NCBI GenBank assembly: GCA_016781115.1
Contig: JADDQX010000023.1
Location: forward strand, 1 to 22,225
DNA: 22,225 nt
Source: Actinomycetota bacterium
Lineage (GTDB): Bacteria; Actinomycetota; CADDZG01; WHSQ01
Direction: 5' to 3'
Shown: positions 6,554 to 14,830 of the stretch, in pieces
Position numbering within the stretch: position 1 is the first letter of the stretch
How the letters are laid out: each line of letters begins with the position of its first letter
Program-made: the position numbers and the translations under genes
The notes under the pieces: generated by a model
Database searches by the model: none
What the model saw: the letters and a program-made list of their open reading frames with translations, nothing else
What the model was told of the DNA's origin: nothing

Positions 6554-8785
6554 TCAGCCGCTCTGCACCACGTCCAGCGATTCCTCCGGGAAGCGGTCTC
6601 GCATCTCCCGAGCCAAGGCCATGTGCTCGTATGCCCGGAGCTCGGGATCCGCGTCCAGGACCTCCTCCGCCAGGGCCCGCGCGTCCTGGATCTCGTCTCG
6701 ATGCTGCAGGACGCGAGCGAGCTTCAGCTCGGGCATCCCGGACTGCCGAGCGCCGAACAGCTGCCCTTCGCCCCGCGATTCCAGGTCTGCCTCGGCAAGC
6801 CGGAAGCCGTCCGCGCTCGCGGCCACCGCCGTTAGCCGGCGGTGCGCCACCGCCACGTTCTCTTGCTCGGAGGCGAGCGACAGGTCCAGGTCGGTCGCCA
6901 AGATGCAGTGCGACGGGTGTCCACCACGACCGACGCGGCCGCGGAGCTGATGGAGTTGCGCGAGACCGAATCTCTCCGCGTCTTCGATGAGCATGACGGT
7001 CGCGTTCGGGATGTCCACGCCGACCTCGATCACGGTCGTAGCGACGAGGACGTCGGTCTCGCCGTTCCTGAAGGCCGTCATCGCATCTTCCTTCTCCACG
7101 CTCTTCATGTCGCCGTGCACCAGCCCCACCGTTAGATCCGGGAAGACCTCCTTCGCCAGGCGGGCCGCCTCGCCCTTGGCGCTGCGGAGCTCGACCTTGT
7201 CGGACTCGTCGCGCAGTGCGTAGACGATGAACGCCTGACGCCCTCTGGCAACCTCGCCGCGGATCAGGTCGTACGCGCGCTCCCGTTGCTGCTCGCCGGA
7301 AGCGATCGAGGTCGTGATCGGCTGGCGCCCCTTGGGAAGCTCGCGCAGGATCGAGAGGTCAAGGTCGCCGTAGACCGTCACCGCAAGGGTCCGCGGGATG
7401 GCCGTCGCCGTCATCACGAGGATGTCCGGCTCGCCCGTCACCCCCTTCTCCCTCAGCCGCTTCCGTTGATGGACGCCGAAACGATGTTGCTCGTCGACGA
7501 CCGCGACCCCGAGGTGCTTGAACTCCACCGTCTCTTGGATCAGCGCGTGCGTGCCCAAGAGAAGGTCGACTCCCCCAGCGGCGACCTCGGCGAGGATCTT
7601 CTCCCGCTCGGCCGCAGGCGTCGATCCCGTCAGCAGCCTGACGACCGGCCGCCGCGAGATCGAAGCGAACAGGTTGCGCGCCTCGTCGGCTCCGAACGCC
7701 CGGTCGAGGAGCTCGCTCACCGTCAGATGGTGTTGTTCGGCGAGGACCTCGGTCGGAGCCATGAACGCTGCTTGGCGACCACCGCCGATCGCTAGGAGAC
7801 ACGCGTACAGGGCAACCACCGTCTTACCTGAGCCGACCTCCCCCTCAACGAGCCGGTGCATGGGGTAGGTCATGTGCATGTCGTGCGCGACCTCGTCGCA
7901 AGCACGACGCTGATCTTCCGTGAGCTCGAACGGGAGCTGCGAGATGAACACCTCCGCCACCGAGTCGGCATGCGGCAGAGGATGGGGGATCCCCTGCACC
8001 GTCCGCTCGAGCTTCCTCTTGCGGTAGACGAGCCCGAGCTGCAGCGTGAAGAGCTCGTCGAACACCAAACGGCGCCGAGCCGCCAGCACGTTCTCCTTCA
8101 CGTCGGGGAAGTGGATGATCCGCACCGCTTCGTCTCTCGTCATCAGCCGGAGGCGCGTCCTCAGTGCGGGCGGCAATGGGTCCATGATGAGGTCCACCGC
8201 CTCCAACGTCTCCCACATCGCCCGCCGGAGTTGGTCGCTGCTGAAGTCGGCACTCGCCGGATAGATCGGGATGATCCGGCCGACGTTGAAGGGCTCGGTC
8301 CCGTTCCGGATCAGCTCGAAGCGAGGAGCCGTCATCTGGAGCTTGCCCCTGAAGTCGCTCAGGCGTCCATAGAAGAAGGCCTCGGTTCCCGGACGGAGCG
8401 CCCTTCCGACCCAGTCCTGGTTGAACCAGGTGACCCCGATCCGTCCGGTCTCGTCGCCGATGGCGCCCTTGATCATCGTGCGCCGCTTGGCCTTCCGGTT
8501 CTTGTTGGGGATCTCGAACGGCCGCCCCAAGTCCAGCACGCGGGCGTGTACCTGGACCTCGCCCGTGTCGCCGACGGCGGCGGCTTCTCGGAGCTCTGCG
8601 ACGGTACGCAACTGCGTCCGGTCGACGTGCCGCCGGGGGTAGTGCTGCAGGAGATCCTGGACCGACGACAACCCCATCTTCCGTAGCGCTTCGCCGCGCC
8701 GGCCCCCGATCGCAAGCGGCGCGCGTCTGCGAGGCGCGGCGAACAGCTCCAATCCCTTGGGCGGCGCGGCTACGACGTCTTGCAC
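6554..8785 (-). CDS. recG: ATP-dependent DNA helicase RecG
   Basis: RecG is a superfamily-2 translocase that remodels stalled forks and branched DNA. The 743-residue product has an N-terminal helical region, an OB-fold wedge domain (about residues 75-160), Walker A GEVGSGKT (315-322), the RecG-type Walker B DEQHRFG (431-437), MTATAIPRTLA, and motif VI within LHQLRGRVGRG. Length is normal to slightly long for the family. The start is a GTG at 8785 without an SD but six bases after a TAGGGT hexamer. An alternative ATG at 8789 is out of frame. It is divergent from rpmB across 59 bp. Confidence 0.97.
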   Translation of the reverse strand: MQDVVAAPPKGLELFAAPRRRAPLAIGGRRGEALRKMGLSSVQDLLQHYPRRHVDRTQLRTVAELREAAAVGDTGEVQVHARVLDLGRPFEIPNKNRKAKRRTMIKGAIGDETGRIGVTWFNQDWVGRALRPGTEAFFYGRLSDFRGKLQMTAPRFELIRNGTEPFNVGRIIPIYPASADFSSDQLRRAMWETLEAVDLIMDPLPPALRTRLRLMTRDEAVRIIHFPDVKENVLAARRRLVFDELFTLQLGLVYRKRKLERTVQGIPHPLPHADSVAEVFISQLPFELTEDQRRACDEVAHDMHMTYPMHRLVEGEVGSGKTVVALYACLLAIGGGRQAAFMAPTEVLAEQHHLTVSELLDRAFGADEARNLFASISRRPVVRLLTGSTPAAEREKILAEVAAGGVDLLLGTHALIQETVEFKHLGVAVVDEQHRFGVHQRKRLREKGVTGEPDILVMTATAIPRTLAVTVYGDLDLSILRELPKGRQPITTSIASGEQQRERAYDLIRGEVARGRQAFIVYALRDESDKVELRSAKGEAARLAKEVFPDLTVGLVHGDMKSVEKEDAMTAFRNGETDVLVATTVIEVGVDIPNATVMLIEDAERFGLAQLHQLRGRVGRGGHPSHCILATDLDLSLASEQENVAVAHRRLTAVAASADGFRLAEADLESRGEGQLFGARQSGMPELKLARVLQHRDEIQDARALAEEVLDADPELRAYEHMALAREMRDRFPEESLDVVQSG

Positions 8786-8791
8786 GCATCA

Positions 8792-8797
8792 ACCCTA
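8792..8797 (-). promoter_or_regulatory. -10 element (TAGGGT) of a putative leaderless recG promoter
   Basis: TAGGGT, six bases (tgatgc), then the recG GTG: the predicted transcript starts on the start codon. This fits the absence of any SD before recG. No clear -35 element was seen; the region where one would lie overlaps a 14-bp palindrome. Confidence 0.5.
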
Positions 8798-8803
8798 GTG
8801 TCG

Positions 8804-8817
8804 GGCTCGGGCGAGCC
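8804..8817. repeat. 14-bp inverted repeat in the recG/rpmB divergent region
   Basis: GGCTCG-GG-CGAGCC is a perfect inverted repeat with six-base arms. It lies in the middle of the 59-bp region between the divergent recG and rpmB starts, over the position expected for both -35 elements. It could be an operator; no regulator can be named. Confidence 0.45.
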
Positions 8818-8844
8818 TGCGCATTTGGTAGCCTTGGCCGCCTT

Positions 8845-9036
8845 ATGGCATCCGTATGTGACGTCTGCGGCAAGACGCCGGGGTTCGGGAACAACATCTC
8901 CCATTCCCACAGGCGGTCTCGGCGGCGGTTCAACCCCAACATCCAGAAGATGAGGGTCGTCGTCAACGGCGCGCCGAAGCGCGTGGCGGTGTGCACGAAG
9001 TGCCTGAAGGCCAACAAGGTCAGCCGCGCCGGCTAG
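8845..9036 (+). CDS. rpmB: 50S ribosomal protein L28 (zinc-binding form)
   Basis: The 63-residue product starts MASVCDVCGKTPGFGNNISHSHRRSRRRFNPNIQKM, the family pattern, and ends CTKCLKANKVSRAG. The two CxxC pairs show the zinc-binding C+ form of this large-subunit protein. The ATG at 8845 has no SD. A TAGCCT hexamer at 8829-8834 lies ten bases before it, so the mRNA leader may be only a few bases long. It is divergent from recG, a frequent pairing in actinobacteria. A YihY-family gene follows after 44 bp with its own promoter. Confidence 0.97.
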   Translation: MASVCDVCGKTPGFGNNISHSHRRSRRRFNPNIQKMRVVVNGAPKRVAVCTKCLKANKVSRAG

Positions 9037-9045
9037 CACCGTTCG

Positions 9046-9074
9046 TTAACTAGCTCGTCGTGGGTGGGTAACGT
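9046..9074 (+). promoter_or_regulatory. Putative leaderless promoter of the YihY-family gene
   Basis: The -35-like TTAACT (9046-9051, four matches to TTGACA) is separated by 17 bp from the -10 element TAACGT (9069-9074). Six bases later the GTG start codon begins at 9081, so the transcript would start on the GTG. No SD precedes that GTG, which agrees with a leaderless message. Confidence 0.55.
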
Positions 9075-9080
9075 CGGCGG

Positions 9081-9998
9081 GTGCCGAGCCTCGCATCACT
9101 TACCGAAAAAGCGAAAGCCGTTCTGGCGCGGGCGCGTCGCCGCTATCCACTGGTCGATATCGCGGCCGCGACCTTCCAGCGGTTCTCGGCCGACGATGCC
9201 GGCCCCTACGCTGCCGCCCTCACCTACTACACGTTCTTTTCCATCTTCCCGTTGCTTCTGCTCGGAGGGTCGTTGCTCGGCTACCTCACCGCGAACGACC
9301 CCGGACTGCGGAGGGATCTGATCGACCAAGGTGTGAACACGGTGCCCATCCTGCGCGACGCGTTCAACCCGGAGGGGATCGGGGCGATCATCGACAACCG
9401 CCACAACCTCGCGCTCACCGGCCTCGGCCTTGCCCTTTACTCCGGCTCGGGCGCGGTCGTCGCGCTCGAGCACGCTCTGAACAGGCTGCACAAGATCGAG
9501 CACGAGCCCGGCTTCTTGAAGAAGCGACTCCGCTCGCTCAAGTGGCTCGCGATCCTCGGCGTGCTGTCGCTGCTCGCTATCGGCGCGGGTTCTGTCGCGG
9601 GGTTCGCCGAGGAGATGCTGGGCCGGGGGCCTGTGGTGATCGCGGCGGTGACGCTCGTCGCCGTCGCTCTAGCTGTGCTCGTCAACACGCTCGTGTTCGG
9701 CACGGCCTACAAGTTCCTCCCGGCGGTGGAACGCTCCTGGAGGGAGGTCCTGCCGGGAGCCGTCGTGGCCGGGGTCTTGTTTCAGGCGCTCAACATCGGG
9801 GGAACCGCATACCTAGCACGAGGCGAGGCCGCGCGGAACGCCACATTCGGCACCTTCGCCGCTGCGGCTACGCTGCTGGTGGCTTCCTACCTGATCTCTC
9901 AGATCACTCTGCTGGCAGCGGAGGTCAACCTCGTGGTGGCGGACAGAAGCCGAGCAGGATCGGGAGGCGGCACGGACCTAGGAGGAAACGATGAGTGA
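9081..9998 (+). CDS. YihY/BrkB family inner-membrane protein
   Basis: A 305-residue multi-pass membrane protein of the YihY/virulence factor BrkB family, once misnamed ribonuclease BN; its function remains uncertain. Family marks are the N-terminal FQRFSADDAGPYAAALTYYTFFSIFPLLLLGGSLLGYL (about residues 33-70), a central LYSGSGAVVALEHALNRLHKIE segment and the C-terminal FGTAYKFLPAVERSWREVLPGAVVAGVLFQALNIGGTAYL. About six hydrophobic helices are visible, with a basic N-terminus and a hydrophilic C-terminal tail. The start is the GTG at 9081. The 3' end overlaps the next gene by eight bases, so the four plus-strand genes to 11395 look like one transcription unit. Confidence 0.92.
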   Translation: MPSLASLTEKAKAVLARARRRYPLVDIAAATFQRFSADDAGPYAAALTYYTFFSIFPLLLLGGSLLGYLTANDPGLRRDLIDQGVNTVPILRDAFNPEGIGAIIDNRHNLALTGLGLALYSGSGAVVALEHALNRLHKIEHEPGFLKKRLRSLKWLAILGVLSLLAIGAGSVAGFAEEMLGRGPVVIAAVTLVAVALAVLVNTLVFGTAYKFLPAVERSWREVLPGAVVAGVLFQALNIGGTAYLARGEAARNATFGTFAAAATLLVASYLISQITLLAAEVNLVVADRSRAGSGGGTDLGGNDE

Positions 9999-10458
9999 CG
10001 CAGCACCGGGCGGCTCGACCACCGGTCGATCCTCTCTGGGATCGACGTCGCCCCGCAGCACCGTCACCTCGGACGGCCACACGGGCAAATCCGCGGGACA
10101 GCTCATGAAGGAGGTCACCGAGGACCTCTCGACGCTCATCCGCAAAGAGATCGAGCTGGCGAAACAAGAGGTCGGCGCGTCGGTGAGCGCGAAGCTCAAA
10201 GGGGCGGCCATCATCGCCATCGCGGGCATCCTCGGATTCTTCGCTCTGATCTTCCTGTTGCTCGCGATCAGAGACGGGCTGGACAACGCCATGGGCACGT
10301 GGCTCGCCGATCTGATCACTGCGGTCATCCTCCTCGCGATCGGAGCAGCGGGCGCTCTGGCCGCGAAGAAGAAGCTGACCGCACCTCTCAACACGGATCT
10401 CACGAAGCAGACGATCAAGGAGGACGTGCGATGGGCCAAGACCCTCGGCAAACGGTAG
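9991..10458 (+). CDS. DUF1469 / phage holin superfamily membrane protein
   Basis: A 155-residue protein with a Ser/Thr/Gly-rich N-terminus (1-35), a conserved amphipathic stretch (QLMKEVTEDLSTLIRKEIELAKQEV, about 37-61) and two transmembrane helices (about 71-92 and 102-126), then a basic tail. This matches the actinobacterial DUF1469 / phage-holin-superfamily proteins, which are chromosomal membrane proteins of unknown role and not lysis holins of a prophage. The ATG at 9991 has a strong SD (TAGGAGGAAACG) inside the end of the YihY gene. It overlaps the DUF3618 gene by 28 bases. Confidence 0.85.
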   Translation: MSDAAPGGSTTGRSSLGSTSPRSTVTSDGHTGKSAGQLMKEVTEDLSTLIRKEIELAKQEVGASVSAKLKGAAIIAIAGILGFFALIFLLLAIRDGLDNAMGTWLADLITAVILLAIGAAGALAAKKKLTAPLNTDLTKQTIKEDVRWAKTLGKR

Positions 10459-10622
10459 ATGAGATCGAGCAGACGCGCGAGGAGTTGGCGCGCAAGGTAG
10501 ACGAGCTCGTCGACCGCGCGAAGGTCGAAGCGGGCGAAGTCGGCAAGAAGCTCACGATCGCGGGTGCCGCGCTCCTCGGACTCCTCTTGGTCGGCTACAT
10601 CGCTAAGCGCCGCGTCGGCTGA
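10431..10622 (+). CDS. DUF3618 family protein
   Basis: A 63-residue protein, MGQDPRQTVDEIEQTREELARKVDELVDRAKVEAGEVGKK followed by one transmembrane helix (about 41-57) and a basic end (AKRRVG). The EIEQTREELARKVDELVDRA helix is the DUF3618 pattern, regularly encoded after a holin-superfamily gene in actinobacteria; function unknown. The ATG at 10431 has an SD (AAGGAGGA) about six bases upstream and starts inside the preceding gene in another frame. The next gene begins two bases after its stop. Confidence 0.85.
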   Translation: MGQDPRQTVDEIEQTREELARKVDELVDRAKVEAGEVGKKLTIAGAALLGLLLVGYIAKRRVG

Positions 10623-10624
10623 AC

Positions 10625-11395
10625 GTGCCGGAGCTAGCAACCGAATCAGACTCACGCCCTTCGGAGGTACCACCTAGGTACGGGTTCGCCCACGCGCTAA
10701 GCAGCGCGTGGGCGTTGCTGTCGGTCAACGCCGCCAGGGCCTTTGGGATCTTCGTCGCGATCCATCTGCTCGCCGCGGTCTTGTCGTTCTTGATCTTGCT
10801 CGCGGCGCCCGCGGAGGTCGCGGCCGCGGTGATCCCCGCTCGGTTCGTCGCCGGCGTTCTCGTGCCGACGTTCGCAGGAAGCATCGGGGTCGCCATCCTC
10901 ACGAACGTATTGATCCGCCCCGACGCAGCGGCGGGCGGGATCACCGGTGTCGTGACGGGAACCGCGGCGACCATGGCGATGATCGCGGCCGCGGTCGCGC
11001 TCGTCGCGGTTCTGTTCCTCGGCGGCTATGGCGTCCTGGTCCTGCCTTTCTTCTACGGGCCGCCGATCGCCATGCAGATCGCGGTCGCCGAGGGCCGGGG
11101 TGTCCAAGCCTCGTTCGCCTCAGCCCACGCGCGGCTCCGCGGGAACTGGCACACGGTTCTCTACCTGTTCGCGGTCGCGGTCGCGCTGGGTGTACTGAGC
11201 GTGGTGCCGGTGGGCGGCGTCTTCAGCCTGGTCGCGGAGCGCGACGATGTCGCGGTGGTCGCACTCGTCTCGCTCGTGCGCGGGGTGTTGATCGGCATCT
11301 TCGCCACGTTCGTCGGCGTCATGCAGGTGAGCTCGTACCTACACCTGCGAGACGGCGCGGAGGCTGCTAGCCCTGGAGCTCCCATCCCGGATTGA
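10625..11395 (+). CDS. Multi-pass membrane protein of unknown function
   Basis: A 256-residue protein with a short polar N-terminus and about six hydrophobic segments rich in Ala, Val and Leu (beginning near residues 40, 75, 110, 135, 178 and 218). It resembles the broad group of actinobacterial proteins that look like the membrane part of glycerophosphodiester phosphodiesterases, but no catalytic motif is visible, so no function is assigned. The start is a GTG at 10625, two bases after the DUF3618 stop, which suggests translational coupling. Its last 29 bases overlap thiD on the opposite strand. Confidence 0.75.
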   Translation: MPELATESDSRPSEVPPRYGFAHALSSAWALLSVNAARAFGIFVAIHLLAAVLSFLILLAAPAEVAAAVIPARFVAGVLVPTFAGSIGVAILTNVLIRPDAAAGGITGVVTGTAATMAMIAAAVALVAVLFLGGYGVLVLPFFYGPPIAMQIAVAEGRGVQASFASAHARLRGNWHTVLYLFAVAVALGVLSVVPVGGVFSLVAERDDVAVVALVSLVRGVLIGIFATFVGVMQVSSYLHLRDGAEAASPGAPIPD

Positions 11396-12185
11396 CCGGG
11401 CCGAAGCCGCTCCCCAACCGCAACGAACGGCGGATCGCGCCCGAGACGAAGCTCTTTCCTTGCCGCACCGCTTCCGGTAGCGCCTCCCCCGCGGCGAGAC
11501 GCGCGCAGATCGCGGCCGACAGCGCACAACCGGTGCCATGCGTGTCGTCGGTGTCGTAGCGGGGGCTGCGGATCTCCTCGAGAGCGGTGCCGTCGAAGAA
11601 GACATCCACCGCCTCATCGCCGTCGAGGTGGCCGCCTTTCACCAGCACGGCTCGCGGTCCCAGACGATGGAGCTCTCGAGCGGCATCCCGCGCATCTTCG
11701 AGCGAGCGGACCTCGCGCCCCAACAGCGCGCCCGCCTCGTACAGGTTCGGGGTGATCAATATCGCGAGCGGGAAGAGGTCATACCTCAGCGCATCCACGG
11801 CATCGTGTGCCAAGAGATGGTTGCCGTGCTTCGACACGAACACGGGATCGACCACCAGGTTGGGTACCTCGTGCGCTCGCACCGCCTTCGCAACCGAGGT
11901 GACGATCTCCGCGGACGCGAGCATCCCGGTCTTGGCCGCGTCGATCCCGATATCCGAGGCCACCGCCGCGATCTGCTCCGTCACGAAATCCGCCGGCACC
12001 TCGTGGATTCCGGTCACGGCGAGGGTGTTCTGCGCGGTCAACGCGGTGAGCGCGCTGGTCCCGTGACAACCGAGCGCGAAGAAGACCTTCAGGTCGCCTT
12101 GGATCCCCGCGCCTCCTCCGGAGTCGGACCCCGCGATCGTCAGAGCGCGCGGAAGCCCGGTTACCGGCTCTGCAGGTGATCCCAT
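11367..12185 (-). CDS. thiD: Hydroxymethylpyrimidine/phosphomethylpyrimidine kinase
   Basis: ThiD phosphorylates HMP and HMP-P to HMP-PP for thiamine synthesis. The 272-residue product has the N-terminal ALTIAGSDSGGGAGIQGDLKVF motif, the substrate stretch GCHGTSALTALTAQNT and the C-terminal ribokinase-type anion-hole motif DTHGTGCALSAAICARLA, with a catalytic aspartate position in DDTHGTGC. The ATG at 12185 lies inside the end of thiL (25-bp overlap), so both are probably translated together. No TPP riboswitch is visible upstream of the pckA-thiL-thiD run. The 3' end overlaps the convergent membrane-protein gene. Confidence 0.95.
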   Translation of the reverse strand: MGSPAEPVTGLPRALTIAGSDSGGGAGIQGDLKVFFALGCHGTSALTALTAQNTLAVTGIHEVPADFVTEQIAAVASDIGIDAAKTGMLASAEIVTSVAKAVRAHEVPNLVVDPVFVSKHGNHLLAHDAVDALRYDLFPLAILITPNLYEAGALLGREVRSLEDARDAARELHRLGPRAVLVKGGHLDGDEAVDVFFDGTALEEIRSPRYDTDDTHGTGCALSAAICARLAAGEALPEAVRQGKSFVSGAIRRSLRLGSGFGPVNPGWELQG

Positions 12186-13123
12186 CCATGCTCCTTCAGA
12201 TCCGTCAACGAAAGATCGCCGATGAGTCGGTCTCCATCGGTGACCACTCCGATCTCGGTGATCGCCGTGCCTGTAGGACCGAGCGCAGCGGCAGCCGCGT
12301 CCACATCTTCTCGCCGCAAGGTCACCAGCAGCTCGAAGTCCTCGCCGCCGAACAGCGCGGCCCTCTTATCTTCCACGTTCGGTAGGTGCGGATCGACCGG
12401 GACGAGCGCCGGGTCTACGCGGCACCCTTTGTCGCTGGCTACCAAGAGGCGATGGAGGTCGATCACCAGACCATCGGAGACGTCCAGCATGGCCGACGGG
12501 TGCAGCTCCTTCAGCGCGCGCGCCTCCCGCAAGCGGGGTCGAGGGCGGCGATGCCTCGTGACCAAAGGTCCCTCGGCACTCGGATCCTCCTGCAGGAGCG
12601 AGAGCCCGCCGCTGGAGCCGCCGAGGGTTCCCGTGACGCAGATGGCATCTCCGACGCGAGCGCCCGCTCGCGTGATGGGGACGTCCACCAACCCCACAAC
12701 TGCCGCGCCTAGAACCACCTGGTCGCTCGCGCTGATGTCTCCGCCGGCGACGCCGACACCCATGTCGGCCGCGGCCTGCGCGACGCCATCGATCACTTCC
12801 TGCACGAAGCCCACGCTCGTGCTGGGAGGCATGCACAGGGTAAGCAGCGCCTTCCAGGGCTCTGCACCCATGGCCGCGACGTCGGATGCGTTGATCGCCA
12901 TGACCTTCCACCCGAGATCCGCGCCGGAGAAGTAGGTCAGGTCGAAGTCGACCCCCTCGACCATCGTGTCGGTGGTGAAGACCACCTGCGGCCCTCGCGC
13001 GGAGAAGGTCGCGGCGTCGTCGCCGATCCCCACCTCTTCTGGGGGGGCCGGGAACCGCTCCCTGAGGAGCGACACCAGGGCGTCCTCGTCCAGGGTTGAG
13101 ATCGGCGCCTCGCGGGAAGTCAT
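12161..13123 (-). CDS. thiL: Thiamine-monophosphate kinase
   Basis: ThiL converts thiamine phosphate to thiamine diphosphate with ATP, the last step of the pathway. The 320-residue product has the AIR-synthase/ThiL-type motifs: GIGDDAA (32-38), TTDTMVEGVDFDL, the NASDVAAMGAEP loop, GVGVAGGDIS, LDVSDGL and FGGEDFELLV. The length is normal. The ATG at 13123 has a GAGGCAGG SD-like sequence and begins 18 bp after the pckA stop, so transcription from pckA probably continues through thiL and thiD. Confidence 0.96.
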   Translation of the reverse strand: MTSREAPISTLDEDALVSLLRERFPAPPEEVGIGDDAATFSARGPQVVFTTDTMVEGVDFDLTYFSGADLGWKVMAINASDVAAMGAEPWKALLTLCMPPSTSVGFVQEVIDGVAQAAADMGVGVAGGDISASDQVVLGAAVVGLVDVPITRAGARVGDAICVTGTLGGSSGGLSLLQEDPSAEGPLVTRHRRPRPRLREARALKELHPSAMLDVSDGLVIDLHRLLVASDKGCRVDPALVPVDPHLPNVEDKRAALFGGEDFELLVTLRREDVDAAAAALGPTGTAITEIGVVTDGDRLIGDLSLTDLKEHGWDHLQSR

Positions 13124-13141
13124 GCCTGCCTCGAGCGCGGC

Positions 13142-14737
13142 CTATTCCTGAACGGGCCCCGCCTGGGTCACCTCGGGTGGGACGGAATCGGCGAAGCGTT
13201 CGAAGTTCTTCACGAACATCCGAGCGAGCTCCCTGGCCTGCTCGTCGTACGCGGCGGGGTCGTCCCAGGTGCCTTGCGGATCCAGCACCTCGTCGGGGAC
13301 ACCGGGACAGTTCGTGGGCACCTCGAGGTTGAAGATCGGGTGACGCGTGGTCTCTACGTTCGCGAGCGCGCCGCTGGTCGCGGCCTCCACCATGGCCCGC
13401 GTCGATGGCAGGTCCATCCTTCTGCCCACGCCGAAAGGCCCCCCCGTCCACCCGGTATTGACCAGATAGACCCTCGCGCCGTGTTTCGCGATCCGCTCCC
13501 CCAGCATCCGCGCGTAGACGCCCGGCCGCAGGGGCAGGAACGGCGCTCCGAACCCCGTGGAGAAGGTCGCCTCGGGCTCGGCTCCAAGACCTGCCTCGGT
13601 GCCGGCCAGCTTCGCGGTGAAGCCGGAGAGGAAGTGGTACATCGCCGCATTCTGGTCGAGACGCGCTACCGGCGGCAGCACGCCGAAAGCATCTGCCGTC
13701 AGGAAAACGATCGTCCCGGCGTGGCCGGCGCGGCCCTCGGGGATGAAGCCATCGATGAACTCGAGCGGGTAAGCGACGCGGGTGTTCTCGGTGATCGACG
13801 AGTCGGTGTAGTCCACATCCCTGCTGCCCTGGTCCACGACGACGTTTTCGACCACCGAACCGAATCGGATCGCGTTCCAGATCTGTGGCTCGTTCTTCTT
13901 GGACAGGTTGATGCACTTCGCGTAGCAGCCGCCCTCGAAGTTGAAGATCCCGTTGTCGGACCAGCCATGCTCGTCGTCGCCGATCAGGCGCCGCCGCGGA
14001 TCCGCAGACAGCGTCGTCTTTCCCGTGCCGGAGAGGCCGAAGAACAACGACACGTCTCCGGCTTCTCCCACGTTGGACGAGCAGTGCATCGGCAGAACCC
14101 CCTGTTGAGGGAACAGGTAGTTCGCAGAGGTGAAGAGGGACTTCTTCATCTCGCCGGCGTAGTGCGTGCCGCAGATCAGTACCTGCTTGCGCTCGAGGTC
14201 TATCCCTATGAAGGCGTCGGAGTTCGTCCCGTCTCGCTCGGGAACCGGCTGGAAGCTGGGCGCGCCGACCAGCGTGAACTCGGGCTCGAAAGAGGCCAGC
14301 TCTTCGGGCGACGGCCGCCGGAACAGCTGCAGGGCGAACAGCGCATGCCACGCCAGCTCGGTGACGACCCTGAGGCGGATCTGGTTCTCTGGATCAGCTC
14401 CCACGATGCCGTCGACGACGAACAGCTCGCGTCCCTCCAGGTGAGCACGGACGCGATCGAACAACGCGTCGAACACGTCGACCTCGATCGGCTGGTTGGT
14501 CTGGCCCCAGTCGATCTGGCTCTTGGAGTCGCCATGAGCGACGAAGAAGCGGTCCTTCGGAGAGCGGCCGGTGCGGGAGCCGGTTGTGGTGACCAAGGCA
14601 CCCGAGCGGGCGAAGATGCCTTCACCGCGCGCGACGCTCATCTCGATCAACGCCGGGGAGCTGGCGTTTAGGTGCATCTTCCCGGGCCGCGCGATCCCGC
14701 CCACGACCTGCGATCGCATCATCCACTCCTTGTCCAT
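13142..14737 (-). CDS. pckA: Phosphoenolpyruvate carboxykinase (ATP)
   Basis: PckA catalyses oxaloacetate + ATP to phosphoenolpyruvate + CO2 + ADP, the entry to gluconeogenesis. The 531-residue product is the ATP-dependent type, with TGSRTGRSPKDRF (about 52-64), a Walker A GLSGTGKTTLS (234-244), the LIGDDEHGWSDNGIFNFEGGCYAK segment (251-274) and TRHPIFNLEVP near the end. Many actinobacteria instead use the GTP-dependent enzyme, so the ATP type is a lineage clue. The ATG at 14737 lacks a good SD; Met6 or Met7 are possible alternatives. It is divergent from the RAM-domain gene and leads thiL-thiD. Confidence 0.97.
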   Translation of the reverse strand: MDKEWMMRSQVVGGIARPGKMHLNASSPALIEMSVARGEGIFARSGALVTTTGSRTGRSPKDRFFVAHGDSKSQIDWGQTNQPIEVDVFDALFDRVRAHLEGRELFVVDGIVGADPENQIRLRVVTELAWHALFALQLFRRPSPEELASFEPEFTLVGAPSFQPVPERDGTNSDAFIGIDLERKQVLICGTHYAGEMKKSLFTSANYLFPQQGVLPMHCSSNVGEAGDVSLFFGLSGTGKTTLSADPRRRLIGDDEHGWSDNGIFNFEGGCYAKCINLSKKNEPQIWNAIRFGSVVENVVVDQGSRDVDYTDSSITENTRVAYPLEFIDGFIPEGRAGHAGTIVFLTADAFGVLPPVARLDQNAAMYHFLSGFTAKLAGTEAGLGAEPEATFSTGFGAPFLPLRPGVYARMLGERIAKHGARVYLVNTGWTGGPFGVGRRMDLPSTRAMVEAATSGALANVETTRHPIFNLEVPTNCPGVPDEVLDPQGTWDDPAAYDEQARELARMFVKNFERFADSVPPEVTQAGPVQE

Positions 14738-14787
14738 CAGGATCTTGAGGAGATCGCAGCTTACCCGGCGGCTCCTGAGGGGCCTTT

Positions 14788-14795
14788 GCTACACT
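14788..14795 (+). promoter_or_regulatory. Extended -10 promoter element upstream of the RAM-domain gene
   Basis: TTGCTACACT contains TG-N-TACACT, an extended -10 form with TACACT at 14790-14795. The predicted start near 14802 would leave a leader of about 29 bases that carries the GGAGG SD before the GTG at 14831. No good -35 element was seen, which is usual for extended -10 promoters. Confidence 0.5.
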
Positions 14796-14830
14796 CCGCA
14801 CACTTTTCCAACACCTTCGAGGAGGCCGAA

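Noticed and set aside
9991..10622. Holin-family gene as sign of a prophage
   Set aside because: The DUF1469/DUF3618 pair is a common chromosomal actinobacterial arrangement and no phage genes lie nearby.
12366..14351. Minus-strand open frame of 661 codons overlapping pckA and thiL in another frame
   Set aside because: Arg/Gly-rich composition and no family motif; the same DNA encodes intact pckA and thiL.
13274..14671. Plus-strand open frame of 465 codons opposite pckA
   Set aside because: Antisense shadow of a strongly conserved enzyme gene; no independent start signal or domain.
11395..14830. TPP riboswitch controlling thiL-thiD
   Set aside because: No TPP-aptamer-like conserved segments were seen upstream of pckA or thiL, and thiL starts 18 bp after pckA.
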